From an uncultured Verrucomicrobiota bacterium (GTDB lineage: Bacteria > Verrucomicrobiota > Verrucomicrobiia > Verrucomicrobiales > Akkermansiaceae), in contig CALMKO010000310.1 of NCBI GenBank assembly GCA_937867415.1, positions 1 through 35,847 of the forward strand: a stretch of DNA of 35,847 nt, read 5' to 3'. The translations under genes and the position numbers were made by a program. Under the pieces are notes generated by a model, which was not told where the DNA came from, ran no database searches, and worked only from the letters and a program-made list of their open reading frames with translations. Below, one piece after another: positions 1 to 8,863 of the stretch. Positions within the stretch are counted from its first letter, which is position 1, and every line of letters begins with the position of its first letter.

Positions 1-1286
1 TCCCAATCCCCCACCCTCCTCAGACACTCGATTTCGTAAAATCCTGCATAATCCCCGTCCGATTGCCCCGCGCCAGCCACCTTGATTTTGGCAAACACAG
101 CTTGAGCTTCCCGATATTTCCTTCCCTGATAGAGATCCAGCGCCGAGACGAACTCGCGGGTCTTTGGTAAAACGGACGGAATGCTTTCATTGGAGAGCTT
201 CACCCGCGGCAGCTCGTCCGCAAGGTCGCCACCCTTTTGAAAATCCTCAAGCTCGCCCAGATACCTTGATTTTGGAAAATCTTTGAAAAGTCGCCGTGCA
301 TAAATTCGAGCCTCTACGATTTCCCCGAGCCATGCAGCGGTCCGGACGAGGTGATAGAGATGATCCTCACGCTGCGCATCATTTCCACCATACCCTTCGA
401 GCAGACGATAAGCAGCGAAGGCACCACGGACATTACCATTTCTCTCATGGATGAGCGCTAGAGCCGTGAGACGGATGGCGCTGCCTGACTCCCCTTCAGT
501 GAAGTTCACGAGCTGATAGACCAGAAGCGCCGCCCCTTCCATGCCCGACGCAAGCACATCCCCGGCGAGCTTGAGGTAAACGGCCGCATACGCAGCCCCG
601 CCCCCATGGTCCATGGTCAACTCACCCCGGTTTTTTCCGATGAAATCCACTAGCGCCTGCTCGTTCTTTGTCTCCACCACCCGTCGGACCAGTGCTTGAA
701 ACGCAGCGACGATCCCCGCGTCCGGGGTCGGGAAATTCACCTTGTTGTGAATGGCGATTTCCAGATTCTCATTGCCCTCGGCGATGTTTCCCAGCTGATA
801 CTCGCAGATCGCCAGATTCACGTAAAAAGCCCCTTTCGGAAAATCGTCGTCCGTCTTCTCCCGTTCGTCCACAAACTTGCGGAAACGACTCTTCGCAAGC
901 TCCCAATGCTCCGCACCCATCGCTGCTTCCCCCCATTTCAAGAGAGCTAGCTTATGGAACCGGTTTCCCCGGTCCGCTCCCCGGTTGGGAAAATCCCGAT
1001 AGCAAATCTCGAACGAGTGCATCGCCGCCGACCAGCGTTTCAGCTTCATTTCGCAGATCCCCTTGCGATAATAAATGCTGCCAAACTGCGCCCCGTAGGA
1101 TTCATACGGCTCGTTGCGACCGAAGCGGGAGAGCGCCTCTTCATGATCGCCGAGCGCCTGCTCCCATTTTTCCTGATTCATCGCCAGCTGCGACTTCTCC
1201 GCCAAGACCTCCAAACCCTCGGCAACTAACAACTCCGGCCGGATCCACAGACACAAGATCACCGTCGTCCGTAAAAACCTCGACAC
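1..1286 (-). CDS. TPR-repeat protein, exported (3' part outside window)
   Basis: The minus strand is open without a stop from about position 1380 down to base 1, so the gene runs off the left edge; about 428 residues are visible. The translation is almost entirely helical pairs of tetratricopeptide type, for example segments reading FYVNLAICEYQLGNIAEGNE, SIYYRKGICEMKLKRWSAAM and EFVSALDLYQGRKYREAQAV. The first ATG lies well inside the repeats. I therefore chose a GTG at 1286, which gives a short basic and hydrophobic leader (MSRFLRTTVILCLWI) ending near LLVAEG, as in a signal peptide. GTG at 1262 or 1313 is also possible. TPR proteins act as protein-protein scaffolds; the specific role here is unknown. 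The gene is divergent from recQ. The start is uncertain, but the reading frame is well supported. Confidence 0.72.
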   Translation of the reverse strand, partial: MSRFLRTTVILCLWIRPELLVAEGLEVLAEKSQLAMNQEKWEQALGDHEEALSRFGRNEPYESYGAQFGSIYYRKGICEMKLKRWSAAMHSFEICYRDFPNRGADRGNRFHKLALLKWGEAAMGAEHWELAKSRFRKFVDEREKTDDDFPKGAFYVNLAICEYQLGNIAEGNENLEIAIHNKVNFPTPDAGIVAAFQALVRRVVETKNEQALVDFIGKNRGELTMDHGGGAAYAAVYLKLAGDVLASGMEGAALLVYQLVNFTEGESGSAIRLTALALIHERNGNVRGAFAAYRLLEGYGGNDAQREDHLYHLVRTAAWLGEIVEARIYARRLFKDFPKSRYLGELEDFQKGGDLADELPRVKLSNESIPSVLPKTREFVSALDLYQGRKYREAQAVFAKIKVAGAGQSDGDYAGFYEIECLRRVGDW

Positions 1287-1351
1287 CCTCAAATGGTAAA
1301 ATCTCGTTTGCACCGGAAAATCTGAAAGTTTTCTTCTCGCCAAAAAGCAAC

Positions 1352-1380
1352 TTGACGTGTTCAATTGATTAGCGTTTAAC
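1352..1380 (+). promoter_or_regulatory. Probable recQ promoter, leaderless geometry
   Basis: TTGACG (1352-1357) and TTTAAC (1375-1380) are separated by exactly 17 bases, a good match to a sigma-70 type promoter. The recQ ATG begins only 7 bases after the -10-like hexamer, so transcription would start at or within a base or two of the start codon. No Shine-Dalgarno sequence precedes the ATG, which fits a leaderless transcript. This is inferred from sequence alone. Confidence 0.5.
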
Positions 1381-1387
1381 CGCTGCG

Positions 1388-3571
1388 ATGAGCCTGCATC
1401 AATTATCCAGCCGCCTCAAGCAAACGTTCGGCTATGATGAATTTCGCCCCCTCCAGCGCGAAATCATGGAAACCTCGCTCGCCGGGAAAGACGCTCTCGC
1501 CATCCTGCCCACCGGAGCCGGGAAGAGCCTGTGCTATCAGCTTCCAGCGCTCGTCCGCGAGGGGCTCACCCTCGTCGTCTCCCCACTCATCGCCCTCATG
1601 AAGGATCAGGTCGATCAATTGGAAGCCAGCGGCGTCGCCGCCACCTTTCTCAACTCCACCCTCGACGGCGAGGAGGCCCGCCGTCGCATCGACGGCCTCG
1701 ACGCGGGCGCTTATCAGCTGCTTTATGTGGCCCCGGAGCGCCTGATGCTTCCCGACTTTCTCTCCCGCTTGGAGCGTTGGAAAATCGCAGCGCTCGCCGT
1801 GGACGAGGCGCATTGCATCAGCGAGTGGGGCCACGACTTCCGCCCGGAATATCGCCGCCTCAAGGAAGTCCGACAACACATCCCATCCATTCCCGTGCTG
1901 GCACTCACGGCCACCGCCACCGAGCGCGTTCGCGAAGACATCGTCAAGCAGCTCGAGCTCCGCACCGCCGCCGTCTTCCTTGCAAGCTTCAACCGCCCGA
2001 ACCTCAAATATCAAGTCATCGCAAAGTCCGGAGCCGCAGCCCAAGTCTGCAACTTCGCCAATGCCAGACCCGACGAGTCAGGCATCGTCTATTGTCAGTC
2101 CCGCAAGAATACCGAGGCCCTTGCCGCCACTCTCCGTGCCCAAGGATTTTCCGCCGTAGCCTACCATGCCGGACTTGACGCCCAGGAGCGTGCGAAAAAC
2201 CAAGATGCATTCCTCCGTGACGAGGCAAAAATCGTCTGCGCCACCGTCGCCTTCGGCATGGGCATCAATAAGCCGAACGTCCGCTACGTCATCCACGCCG
2301 ACCTCCCGAAGAACATCGAGGGCTACTATCAGGAAACCGGCCGCGCCGGACGGGATGGCCTACCGGCCGACTGCCTGCTCCTGTTTTCCCGTGGTGATGT
2401 GATGAAATACCTCAAATTTCTCGACGAAATTCCGGATGAGCAAGCGCGCGAGGTCGCCCACCGCCAACTCGACCAGATGACCCACTTCGCAGAAAGCGAT
2501 CGCTGCCGCCGGATCGGCCTGCTGGGTTATTTCGGTGAAACCTGGGAGCTCGAAAACTGCGGTGCTTGTGATCACTGCCTCCACCCCCGGGAAAAATGGG
2601 ATGCCACGGTCGATGTACAGAAGCTTCTCAGCTGCGTCCTGCGCATCCGCCAGGCTGGAAATTTCAATGTCGGCCTTAACCACATTTCAGAAGTCCTCAC
2701 CGGCGGCATGTCGGAAAAAATCATTCGTTGGCAGCACGACCGCTTGAGCACCCACGGCATCGGCAAGGACCAGGCCCGCAGTTATTGGGTGGATCTTGGG
2801 CGCCAGTTGTTGCGCGCCGGGCTGTTAGCGGCGAGCACCGACAAATTTCCCACCGTGTCCGTCAGCCACCAAGGGTTGGATGTTCTGAAAAAACGTGAAA
2901 CCGTCCTTCTCACCCGTGCCATGAGCGCGCCCCGGACCAAAACTCCGAGGACGGGCGAAATCCCCTGCGATTCCGATCTTTTCGAAAAACTGCGCAGCCT
3001 TCGCAAATCCCTTGCCGACGCCCGCAACATTCCTCCCTATGTGGTCTTTTCAGACGTCACGCTGCGGCATTTTTCTCGGGAATATCCAAGCGACACTGGC
3101 GCCATGTTGCGCATTCCCGGCGTCGGCGAGAAGAAGCTCGCGGACTATGGCCACGCCTTCATGGACGCGATCCGCGAGTGGCTCAGCAGTCAACCCAGAC
3201 AAGCATTCACCCCGCTGGACCCGCCGTTGGTGGAACGGCAGGCCAGAACCACACCGGCTCCGCTCGGCGGCTCCCCCGCCCTTTCCGTAGAGCTTTTCAA
3301 AAGCGGCCAAAGCATCGCCGAGATCGCCCGAACGCGTGGATTGGTCGAGAGCACCATCGAAAACCACCTCGCACAAGCAATTGAAAACGGCAACACCTTC
3401 GATCCACGCGCATTCTACACCATCGAAGAAGAACAGGAAATGCGAACCGCCTTCGAAGGCTACGAAGAGACCTCACACAAACCGGTTTACGAGCACCTCG
3501 GAGGGCGAATCAGCTATGGAAAGCTCAGGCTCTATCGGGCCATGAACCGCTTTTGCGAACCTGCACCGTGA
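1388..3571 (+). CDS. recQ: ATP-dependent DNA helicase RecQ
   Basis: RecQ-family 3'-5' DNA helicase acting in recombination and repair of stalled forks. The 727 residues show the full architecture. The Q-motif region reads FGYDEFRPLQ (14-23), Walker A is TGAGKS (42-47) and the Walker B/DEAH box is at 139-142. Motif VI reads QETGRAGRDG. The zinc-binding cysteines are C373, C391, C394 and C397, with spacing close to that of E. coli RecQ. An HRDC domain lies around residues 527-600 and contains IPGVGEKKLADYG. The C-terminal 100 residues look like the helix-turn-helix found at the end of many RecQ proteins (SIAEIARTRGLVESTIENHL). Length is slightly above the E. coli enzyme (about 610) because of this tail. 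It stands alone, transcribed away from the TPR gene. Confidence 0.96.
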   Translation: MSLHQLSSRLKQTFGYDEFRPLQREIMETSLAGKDALAILPTGAGKSLCYQLPALVREGLTLVVSPLIALMKDQVDQLEASGVAATFLNSTLDGEEARRRIDGLDAGAYQLLYVAPERLMLPDFLSRLERWKIAALAVDEAHCISEWGHDFRPEYRRLKEVRQHIPSIPVLALTATATERVREDIVKQLELRTAAVFLASFNRPNLKYQVIAKSGAAAQVCNFANARPDESGIVYCQSRKNTEALAATLRAQGFSAVAYHAGLDAQERAKNQDAFLRDEAKIVCATVAFGMGINKPNVRYVIHADLPKNIEGYYQETGRAGRDGLPADCLLLFSRGDVMKYLKFLDEIPDEQAREVAHRQLDQMTHFAESDRCRRIGLLGYFGETWELENCGACDHCLHPREKWDATVDVQKLLSCVLRIRQAGNFNVGLNHISEVLTGGMSEKIIRWQHDRLSTHGIGKDQARSYWVDLGRQLLRAGLLAASTDKFPTVSVSHQGLDVLKKRETVLLTRAMSAPRTKTPRTGEIPCDSDLFEKLRSLRKSLADARNIPPYVVFSDVTLRHFSREYPSDTGAMLRIPGVGEKKLADYGHAFMDAIREWLSSQPRQAFTPLDPPLVERQARTTPAPLGGSPALSVELFKSGQSIAEIARTRGLVESTIENHLAQAIENGNTFDPRAFYTIEEEQEMRTAFEGYEETSHKPVYEHLGGRISYGKLRLYRAMNRFCEPAP

Positions 3572-3759
3572 GGACCAAACTCTCCGGCAGGTCATTCCCG
3601 CCCCAGGTTCAATGCTGCGGGGTGAGAACAGGCGGTGACCCAAAACCCGTGATCAAGGTCACCAAGCCAAACGGTTAGTGCCGTGTAAGACAAAAGCCGT
3701 TTCAGGTGGGAAGGGCGCATCGCCTCTTGGTCCTGATGCAGCAAGCGATGGGGAGCTGA
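3572..3759. other. Convergent intergenic region with a 7-bp inverted repeat
   Basis: This 188-base gap separates the convergent ends of recQ and the DUF1080 gene. It holds a perfect 7-bp inverted repeat, GGTGACC (3634-3640) and GGTCACC (3657-3663), with a 16-base loop. It could form a transcript-end hairpin, but no T-run follows on either strand. I see no gene. Confidence 0.3.
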
Positions 3760-5142
3760 CTATTCTTTGGATAACGAGCGAATCTTGATATTGCGGTAAG
3801 CGACGGTATTGCCGTGATCTTGGAGAAGGATATGACCTTCCGGAAGCTCGCCGAACGCATTCCATTTGGCATATTTGCTGGTGGCGACGGTTTTCCTCCA
3901 GTCTTCCGAGCCGCGCTCAAACTCAAGGGTTTTGACGCCGTTGAGGGTGAAGGTCACTTTTTTGCCGTTCGATATGATATTAGCCGTATTCCAACATCCG
4001 GGAGGATACACCCGCTTGGTGGAAGGGGCGGCGATCATGTCGTAGAGCGAGCCGATGGTGCGATTGCCGTCGCGGCCGAGTTTGGCATCCGGATGCCGGT
4101 CGTCATCGAGGATTTGGAACTCGGGCCCGATGGCCGAGCCTGCGCCTTTGTTGATGGATGGGTCCACGAAGATCTTGATTCCGCTGTTGGCTCCGGGGGT
4201 GATTTTGAAATCCACGCTGAGTTCGAAGTTCGAGAATTTTTCCAGAGTGATGATATCGCCGGCGGCAGCGGATTCGGCTCCGCCGGTCTCCGTGATGACG
4301 AGTTCACCGCCTTGGATTTTCCAACCGCCCTTGGGAAAATTCGGTCCCTTGGCGCTGCGCCATCCTTGGTTGCTTTTGCCATCCCACAGCAGCTTCCAGC
4401 CTGCCGCGGTTTCCGCTGCGGTGAGGGTGTTTTGCACCGGCGCAGGGAGCTCTTGGATACGGAGGTTGCGCCAACGGACTTGGGTGCCGCCGATGGCGGG
4501 GTCATCGATACTGTGCACTTGCAGCGCGATGAAGCCGGCGGGCGTCAGGTTGTCCACAATCGAGGCGCAGGGACTGCCATTGAGAATGGTCTTCAGGGTG
4601 TTTCCGACCGCTTCGACACGGACCTTGTTCCAGTCCTGTTGTTTGAAAATGGCGCGCCCCTGATCGCTGAAGGTTTTACCCGTGCCGCCGAGGATTCCTG
4701 GGTAGAGCCAAGACCGGCGCCCCTCGTCAAAGATGCCAGCCGACCACCAACGGTCTTTTTTGGGGTCGGGATCGATTTCGATTTGATAGCCATGGACCCG
4801 ATTGGCACCGATGGAGATTTTCTTCCCCTCCCAGGCTAATTCGGTAGCGGTAGGAAACATTTGGCTGCGGATTTGAACTCCGGAGTTAAGCCGGGGATCC
4901 ACCTTGAACTCGTATTCGAGGATGAAGTCGCTGTAGTCGCTTGCGGTGCAGAGAAAGCTGTTGGGAGTATTCATCACCGAGGTGCCCACGATGGTGCCGT
5001 CCTCGACGGTGTATTGGGCCTTGCCGCCGCGCTGAATCCAACCTGCGAGGTCATTTCCGTTGAATAGATTGGACCACTCGCCGGCGATCAGAAGGTGGGT
5101 AGAGGCAAGAAGAAGAAGGGATGAGTTACGAAGAAGATGCAT
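3760..5142 (-). CDS. Secreted protein with two DUF1080 (3-keto-disaccharide hydrolase-type) domains
   Basis: This 460-residue protein starts with a clear signal peptide (MHLLRNSSLLLLASTHLLIAG). Two copies of a DUF1080-type, concanavalin-like jelly-roll domain follow. The first starts at WSNLFNGNDLAGW (about residues 23-215) and the second at WKLLWDGKSNQGW (about 245-457). Shared family features are the opening (L(F/W)(N/D)G...GW), the F-x-L-x-(V/F)-(D/E)-(F/Y)-K strand (YEFKVDPRLNSG and VDFKITPGANSG, each leading into a G(V/I)(Q/K)I strand) and a late NTANIISNGKKVTFTLNG segment. Members of this family (PF06439) include 3-keto-disaccharide hydrolases and are abundant in Verrucomicrobiota and Planctomycetota. 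The substrate here cannot be read from sequence. The protein probably acts in the periplasm or outside the cell. No sugar-uptake genes adjoin it; moaA lies upstream on the same strand, 75 bases away. Confidence 0.88.
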   Translation of the reverse strand: MHLLRNSSLLLLASTHLLIAGEWSNLFNGNDLAGWIQRGGKAQYTVEDGTIVGTSVMNTPNSFLCTASDYSDFILEYEFKVDPRLNSGVQIRSQMFPTATELAWEGKKISIGANRVHGYQIEIDPDPKKDRWWSAGIFDEGRRSWLYPGILGGTGKTFSDQGRAIFKQQDWNKVRVEAVGNTLKTILNGSPCASIVDNLTPAGFIALQVHSIDDPAIGGTQVRWRNLRIQELPAPVQNTLTAAETAAGWKLLWDGKSNQGWRSAKGPNFPKGGWKIQGGELVITETGGAESAAAGDIITLEKFSNFELSVDFKITPGANSGIKIFVDPSINKGAGSAIGPEFQILDDDRHPDAKLGRDGNRTIGSLYDMIAAPSTKRVYPPGCWNTANIISNGKKVTFTLNGVKTLEFERGSEDWRKTVATSKYAKWNAFGELPEGHILLQDHGNTVAYRNIKIRSLSKE

Positions 5143-5217
5143 GGGTGCGGGTAGGTCTGAGAACTACGAATCACCGCGTGAAATCTTACAAACCAATTTC
5201 GACGATGGGTGGTTTTC

Positions 5218-6246
5218 TCATCCGCCGAGGTAGCTCATTTCCGCCTTTTGCCGATTCACCTGGCCGCGCTCTTCCGAGTAGCGGTCGTCGCGCACTTGCC
5301 AGATGGCAATGACGAGGTTGGCAAGGCGCTGCGGGTCGGCGGAGCTGCGGAGAAGCGCCTTGAGATCGTGCCCCGCCGCGGCAAAGAGACAGGTGAAGAG
5401 TTTGCCGTCCGCCGAGAGACGCAGGCGTTGGCAATCCTTGCAGAAAGGCTTGGTAACCGAGCGGATCAGGCCGACTTCTCCTTGCGCATCGTGGTGGGCC
5501 CAGCGGGCGGCGACTTCTCCGCGGTAGGCGGGAAGGCGAGGCACCAAGGCGAATTCCTGGGCGAGAATCGAGAGGATTTCATCGCCAGAGACGACTTCGT
5601 CGAGCTTCCAGCCATTCGTTTCTCCGACGTCCATGTATTCGATGTAGCGGAGATCGACCTGATGGTCACGTGCCCAACGTGCCAGCGGAAGGATTTCGCC
5701 CTCATTTACCCCCCTTTGAATCACGGCATTCACCTTCACGGGCAGACCGAATGCCTGTGCGGCCTGGATCCCGGCAAGCACCCGCTCGACCTTGGCGGCG
5801 ACGCCGTTCATCTGGGCGAAGATGTGGGGGGACAGTGCATCCAGGCTGACGGTAACCCGGTTCAAGCCTGCGAGTGCGAGCGCCTCCGCATGGTGTGCGA
5901 GAAGGACGCCATTGGTGGTGATGGCGATGTCCTGCACCCCTGCAATAGCGGCAAGCATGGCGACGAGGTCTTCCAAGCCGCGGCGTAGCAGCGGCTCGCC
6001 GCCGGTGAGTCGGATTTTTCGGATACCCAGCGGAACCATGATCCTTACCAGGCTGACAATTTCCTCGAAGGAGAGGAGTTCATCGTGCGGCATGAACCTG
6101 TAGCCCGGGCCGAATACCTCGACAGGCATGCAGTAGCGGCAACGGAAGTTGCAGCGGTCTGTCACGGAGATGCGCAAGTCGCGCAGGCCGCGGGCGAGGA
6201 GATCAGTTGGAGCTTGCATTCGACCGACTTGGTTTGCGAAAATCAC
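5218..6246 (-). CDS. moaA: GTP 3',8-cyclase MoaA (molybdenum cofactor biosynthesis)
   Basis: Radical-SAM enzyme that converts GTP to 3',8-cyclo-GTP, the first step of molybdopterin synthesis. The N-terminal [4Fe-4S]-SAM cluster motif is CNFRCRYC (C32, C36, C39). The second, substrate-binding cluster is C269, C272 and C286 (C-x2-C-x13-C). LTGGEPLLR and ITTNGVLL are the expected radical-SAM elements, and the protein ends in the conserved Gly-Gly tail (YLGG) characteristic of MoaA. The first start codon at 6246 is GTG. An in-frame ATG at 6219 would give 333 residues, nearer the usual length, and may be the real start. No other molybdenum-cofactor gene lies in the window, so it appears to be a stand-alone gene. 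It may be co-transcribed with the lipoprotein upstream, 63 bases away. Confidence 0.95.
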   Translation of the reverse strand: MIFANQVGRMQAPTDLLARGLRDLRISVTDRCNFRCRYCMPVEVFGPGYRFMPHDELLSFEEIVSLVRIMVPLGIRKIRLTGGEPLLRRGLEDLVAMLAAIAGVQDIAITTNGVLLAHHAEALALAGLNRVTVSLDALSPHIFAQMNGVAAKVERVLAGIQAAQAFGLPVKVNAVIQRGVNEGEILPLARWARDHQVDLRYIEYMDVGETNGWKLDEVVSGDEILSILAQEFALVPRLPAYRGEVAARWAHHDAQGEVGLIRSVTKPFCKDCQRLRLSADGKLFTCLFAAAGHDLKALLRSSADPQRLANLVIAIWQVRDDRYSEERGQVNRQKAEMSYLGG

Positions 6247-6309
6247 GCCGGTTCGGAGGATGTTAGATCGATGGCCAACAATCTACCGCATCCTGGGAGG
6301 AAATGAAAT

Positions 6310-8604
6310 TCACCGGGTCTTGAGGTGGACGCTGGAGCGCAGCACCGAGCCTTCTTTGCGGCTGTGTACGGTCATTTTGTCGAGGTCGCTCAAGAGTTCG
6401 ATGGATTTGCTGACCATTTCCAAATCCTCTGGTGGCAAGGCCGAGCCGGTGAGAGTCTCGGCATTTTCCTCGACGAGCGAGGCGGTTTCCTTGGCAAAGG
6501 CTTCGAGAGCTTTGAAGTTGATGGTGAGCCAGAATCCGTCGCGTGCGGGGCTTGGGGAATCCGCCTTGGCGACGAGATCCAGAGCGTGATTTTTCGAGGT
6601 GGATGCCACGAACCACTTGTCGCCCACGGTGACGGAAGGAAGAAAGTCGTCGGTAAAAAACGGCATGGGGAAGAACCAGGTGGTGTTGCCATTTTTTTCC
6701 GAGCTGATGGGCTTCTGCATGGGGATCGGGCTGCCAGTCATCTCGCTGACCTTGGCAAGAGTTCCGGTGAGGGAGGTATTCATTTTCTCCCAAGAGGCTG
6801 CGAGCTTCGAGCGATCTGTAACGGGGCAGACCATGGAGATACGAGGCACCTTGGCCTTGTCTACGACGTTTTGAGGGAGACCGGGAATGGCGGGCGCGCC
6901 CCCCTTCAGATCGACAACCCATGCGCTTTCATGACCGAGGCCGCCGCTGAGTTGATTGCTCAAGGCGTCCCACATGGCCACCATCTCGGGGCGGAAGGTG
7001 CTGTCGAACATTTTGGCCATTTCCTTGAACTGGACCATGGCCTCATCCTGGATGGGGCTTTCCGCGATCTTCAGGGTCATGGCATAAGCCGTTTCTAGCA
7101 GCGCTTCGTAATACTCGCGGGATTTTTCGCTAAAAACGGCATCTCCCGTCATGTTTGCGAAACATACCACGTCCTCGGAATCCCCGAGATGGCCGAGTTT
7201 GTTCGGGGACTTGAGATCGAGCATCCCGTAGCTGTAGCCGCCGTAGGATTCGATTTTGAGGCCGTCTTCGAAGAATGCGAGCATGCCCGAGGCTTCGTTA
7301 CCGGCGAGTTTGCGAAGAGCGGCCTCGCGCTCGGCGACGATTTGAAAAAGGGCGTCCAGCTCTCTGGAGTCGCCGAGGCCATCCGCCGTGGCAAGTCCGT
7401 CCCGGAGGCCGTTGGTCATTTCCGCCAGTCCGCCGGCGGATTCCAGCATGATGTCGGTGGCTTCTTTCTGGCCGTAGGAGAGGATGCAGAGATCCTTGGA
7501 GGCGTAGTTGTCGCTGAATGCGAGGGCATTGGTGGAGACGAGCGATTGGCCGGAATCCGCGGCGAGCTTAAAGTCGTCCGTAGAGGCGCCGATGAACAGA
7601 ACCACGTAATCCCCGACGGTTCCGCTAAGAAGGACGATGTCTTTTTTAGCGAGCACCGCCAGCAGTTGGTCGACCGTCGCCGCGTCTAACATCTCTTCCA
7701 TGCCAGCGCGATCTTCGGCAAGGGCAGCGGAGATCTTCGTGCCGAGGATTTTAAGTCCGACGAATTTCTGACCCGCCACCTCGGTTTCGACAGGCTCCAC
7801 CATTTCACCCAACATGTTTCCATTGGCGATCATGGCGGCCAATTGCTGAGCGGCCTCGGGGCGGTCCGCAGGGTTGGTTTTGAAAGCGGCGTAAATCGGC
7901 GGCATCTGGGTTTTCTCGAGCAGTGGCATGCCCGATTGAGGGTCCTTGAGAAGATTCTTGAAGATGTCCTCGCCATAACCATCCGCCATGGCTGCGGTGA
8001 GTGTTTCGAGGTTACCGGTCTTGACCGCTGAGGCGAAGGCTGTGGCGATGCCACGCATTTGGAAGTAGCCCATGCGGCGATTCACGGTGAGAAGATTCCC
8101 CAATTGAGCACCGCTGGTCCGCCCCATGGCGAGTGTGAACTCCGTACCAAACAAGGATGAGGGGCCGAAGGGTTCGTCGGCCGCCGCCGCAGGATCGGCG
8201 GGCAAGGGAGCCTCGCCAGCCTCAGCTTCGAGGGCGTCCATTTCCTCGTCGCCGGCCATCGCCGGGCCGACGCCGATTTCCTGTTGAATCATGTTCCAGA
8301 GCTTGCTGGTTTTCATGCGGTTTGCGAGTTTGGTGCCCTCATAGACCGCAATCACCGCTTCGGTGTCTTGTGGGAGATGTTTGGCGAACCCGAGCTTGGC
8401 GGCTCGTGCTTCCAGGTTTAGCGCGGGAGCGGCCACCGGAGGTGGCAAGGAAGGAGCCTCAGGCGGCTTCGGCGGTTCTGGGGTGGCAGGAGCTTCCACG
8501 ATGCTAGCCGGTGCCTCGGGAGTCTTGGCCTCTTCGGCTTTTTTGCACGCTCCCAAGCTCAGAGCGATCGCGGGAAGCCATAACCAGTTGGAATGATTTT
8601 TCAT
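6310..8604 (-). CDS. Large proline-rich lipoprotein of unknown function
   Basis: The 764-residue product begins with a lipoprotein signal ending LSLGAC, with the lipidated cysteine at position 20. A Lys/Glu/Pro/Ala-rich linker (about residues 21-65) follows, reminiscent of a spacer lifting a domain off a membrane. The remainder is a soluble domain of about 700 residues with no catalytic motif that I recognise. It contains recurring statements such as PQDTEAVIAVYEG, LLSGTVGDYVVLFIG and DKWFVASTSKNHALDL. That pattern of short hydrophobic strands resembles DUF3352-like proteins, but the match is only an impression. It probably sits at the outer or inner membrane facing the periplasm. It is transcribed toward moaA, with its own 259-base upstream region. 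Function is unknown. Confidence 0.8.
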   Translation of the reverse strand: MKNHSNWLWLPAIALSLGACKKAEEAKTPEAPASIVEAPATPEPPKPPEAPSLPPPVAAPALNLEARAAKLGFAKHLPQDTEAVIAVYEGTKLANRMKTSKLWNMIQQEIGVGPAMAGDEEMDALEAEAGEAPLPADPAAAADEPFGPSSLFGTEFTLAMGRTSGAQLGNLLTVNRRMGYFQMRGIATAFASAVKTGNLETLTAAMADGYGEDIFKNLLKDPQSGMPLLEKTQMPPIYAAFKTNPADRPEAAQQLAAMIANGNMLGEMVEPVETEVAGQKFVGLKILGTKISAALAEDRAGMEEMLDAATVDQLLAVLAKKDIVLLSGTVGDYVVLFIGASTDDFKLAADSGQSLVSTNALAFSDNYASKDLCILSYGQKEATDIMLESAGGLAEMTNGLRDGLATADGLGDSRELDALFQIVAEREAALRKLAGNEASGMLAFFEDGLKIESYGGYSYGMLDLKSPNKLGHLGDSEDVVCFANMTGDAVFSEKSREYYEALLETAYAMTLKIAESPIQDEAMVQFKEMAKMFDSTFRPEMVAMWDALSNQLSGGLGHESAWVVDLKGGAPAIPGLPQNVVDKAKVPRISMVCPVTDRSKLAASWEKMNTSLTGTLAKVSEMTGSPIPMQKPISSEKNGNTTWFFPMPFFTDDFLPSVTVGDKWFVASTSKNHALDLVAKADSPSPARDGFWLTINFKALEAFAKETASLVEENAETLTGSALPPEDLEMVSKSIELLSDLDKMTVHSRKEGSVLRSSVHLKTR

Positions 8605-8863
8605 GAATGCTGGACGTTAGCGCCTTGGCAGGCGAACGAGCAAGGATATAACTCGACGAAGTGGCGCGAATCCGTGGGCTTGCTGAGAATTTCACGAACC
8701 CAACAAGTTCGGGCACCGTTGATGTGGAGACGGCTCATTGACTTGGGAAGACCACCCGCGTCTGGTCCTTGCGCCCCCGGCGCCTGAAAAGGGAAACAGG
8801 CGTGGCCACGGAAGCATTAGCGCCCGCTGATTCCCGGGGTGTGTCTCCGAGGGGAGCGCGGTT
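8605..8863. other. Intergenic region upstream of the large lipoprotein gene
   Basis: This 259-base gap lies between two minus-strand genes and is the longest gene-free stretch in the window. It contains a small hairpin, CGCCTG (8781-8786) pairing with CAGGCG (8797-8802), not followed by a T-run on either strand. A TATATC-like element lies on the minus strand near 8645 and could be a -10 box for the lipoprotein gene, but no convincing -35 accompanies it. I see no coding potential. Confidence 0.3.

Noticed and set aside
3814-4839. A 341-residue open frame opposite the DUF1080 gene
   Set aside because: The minus-strand frame carries a signal peptide and two domain copies, while this one has none.
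8781-8802. Hairpin as a terminator between two minus-strand genes
   Set aside because: It has only a 6-bp stem and no T-run on the minus strand, so it is not called.
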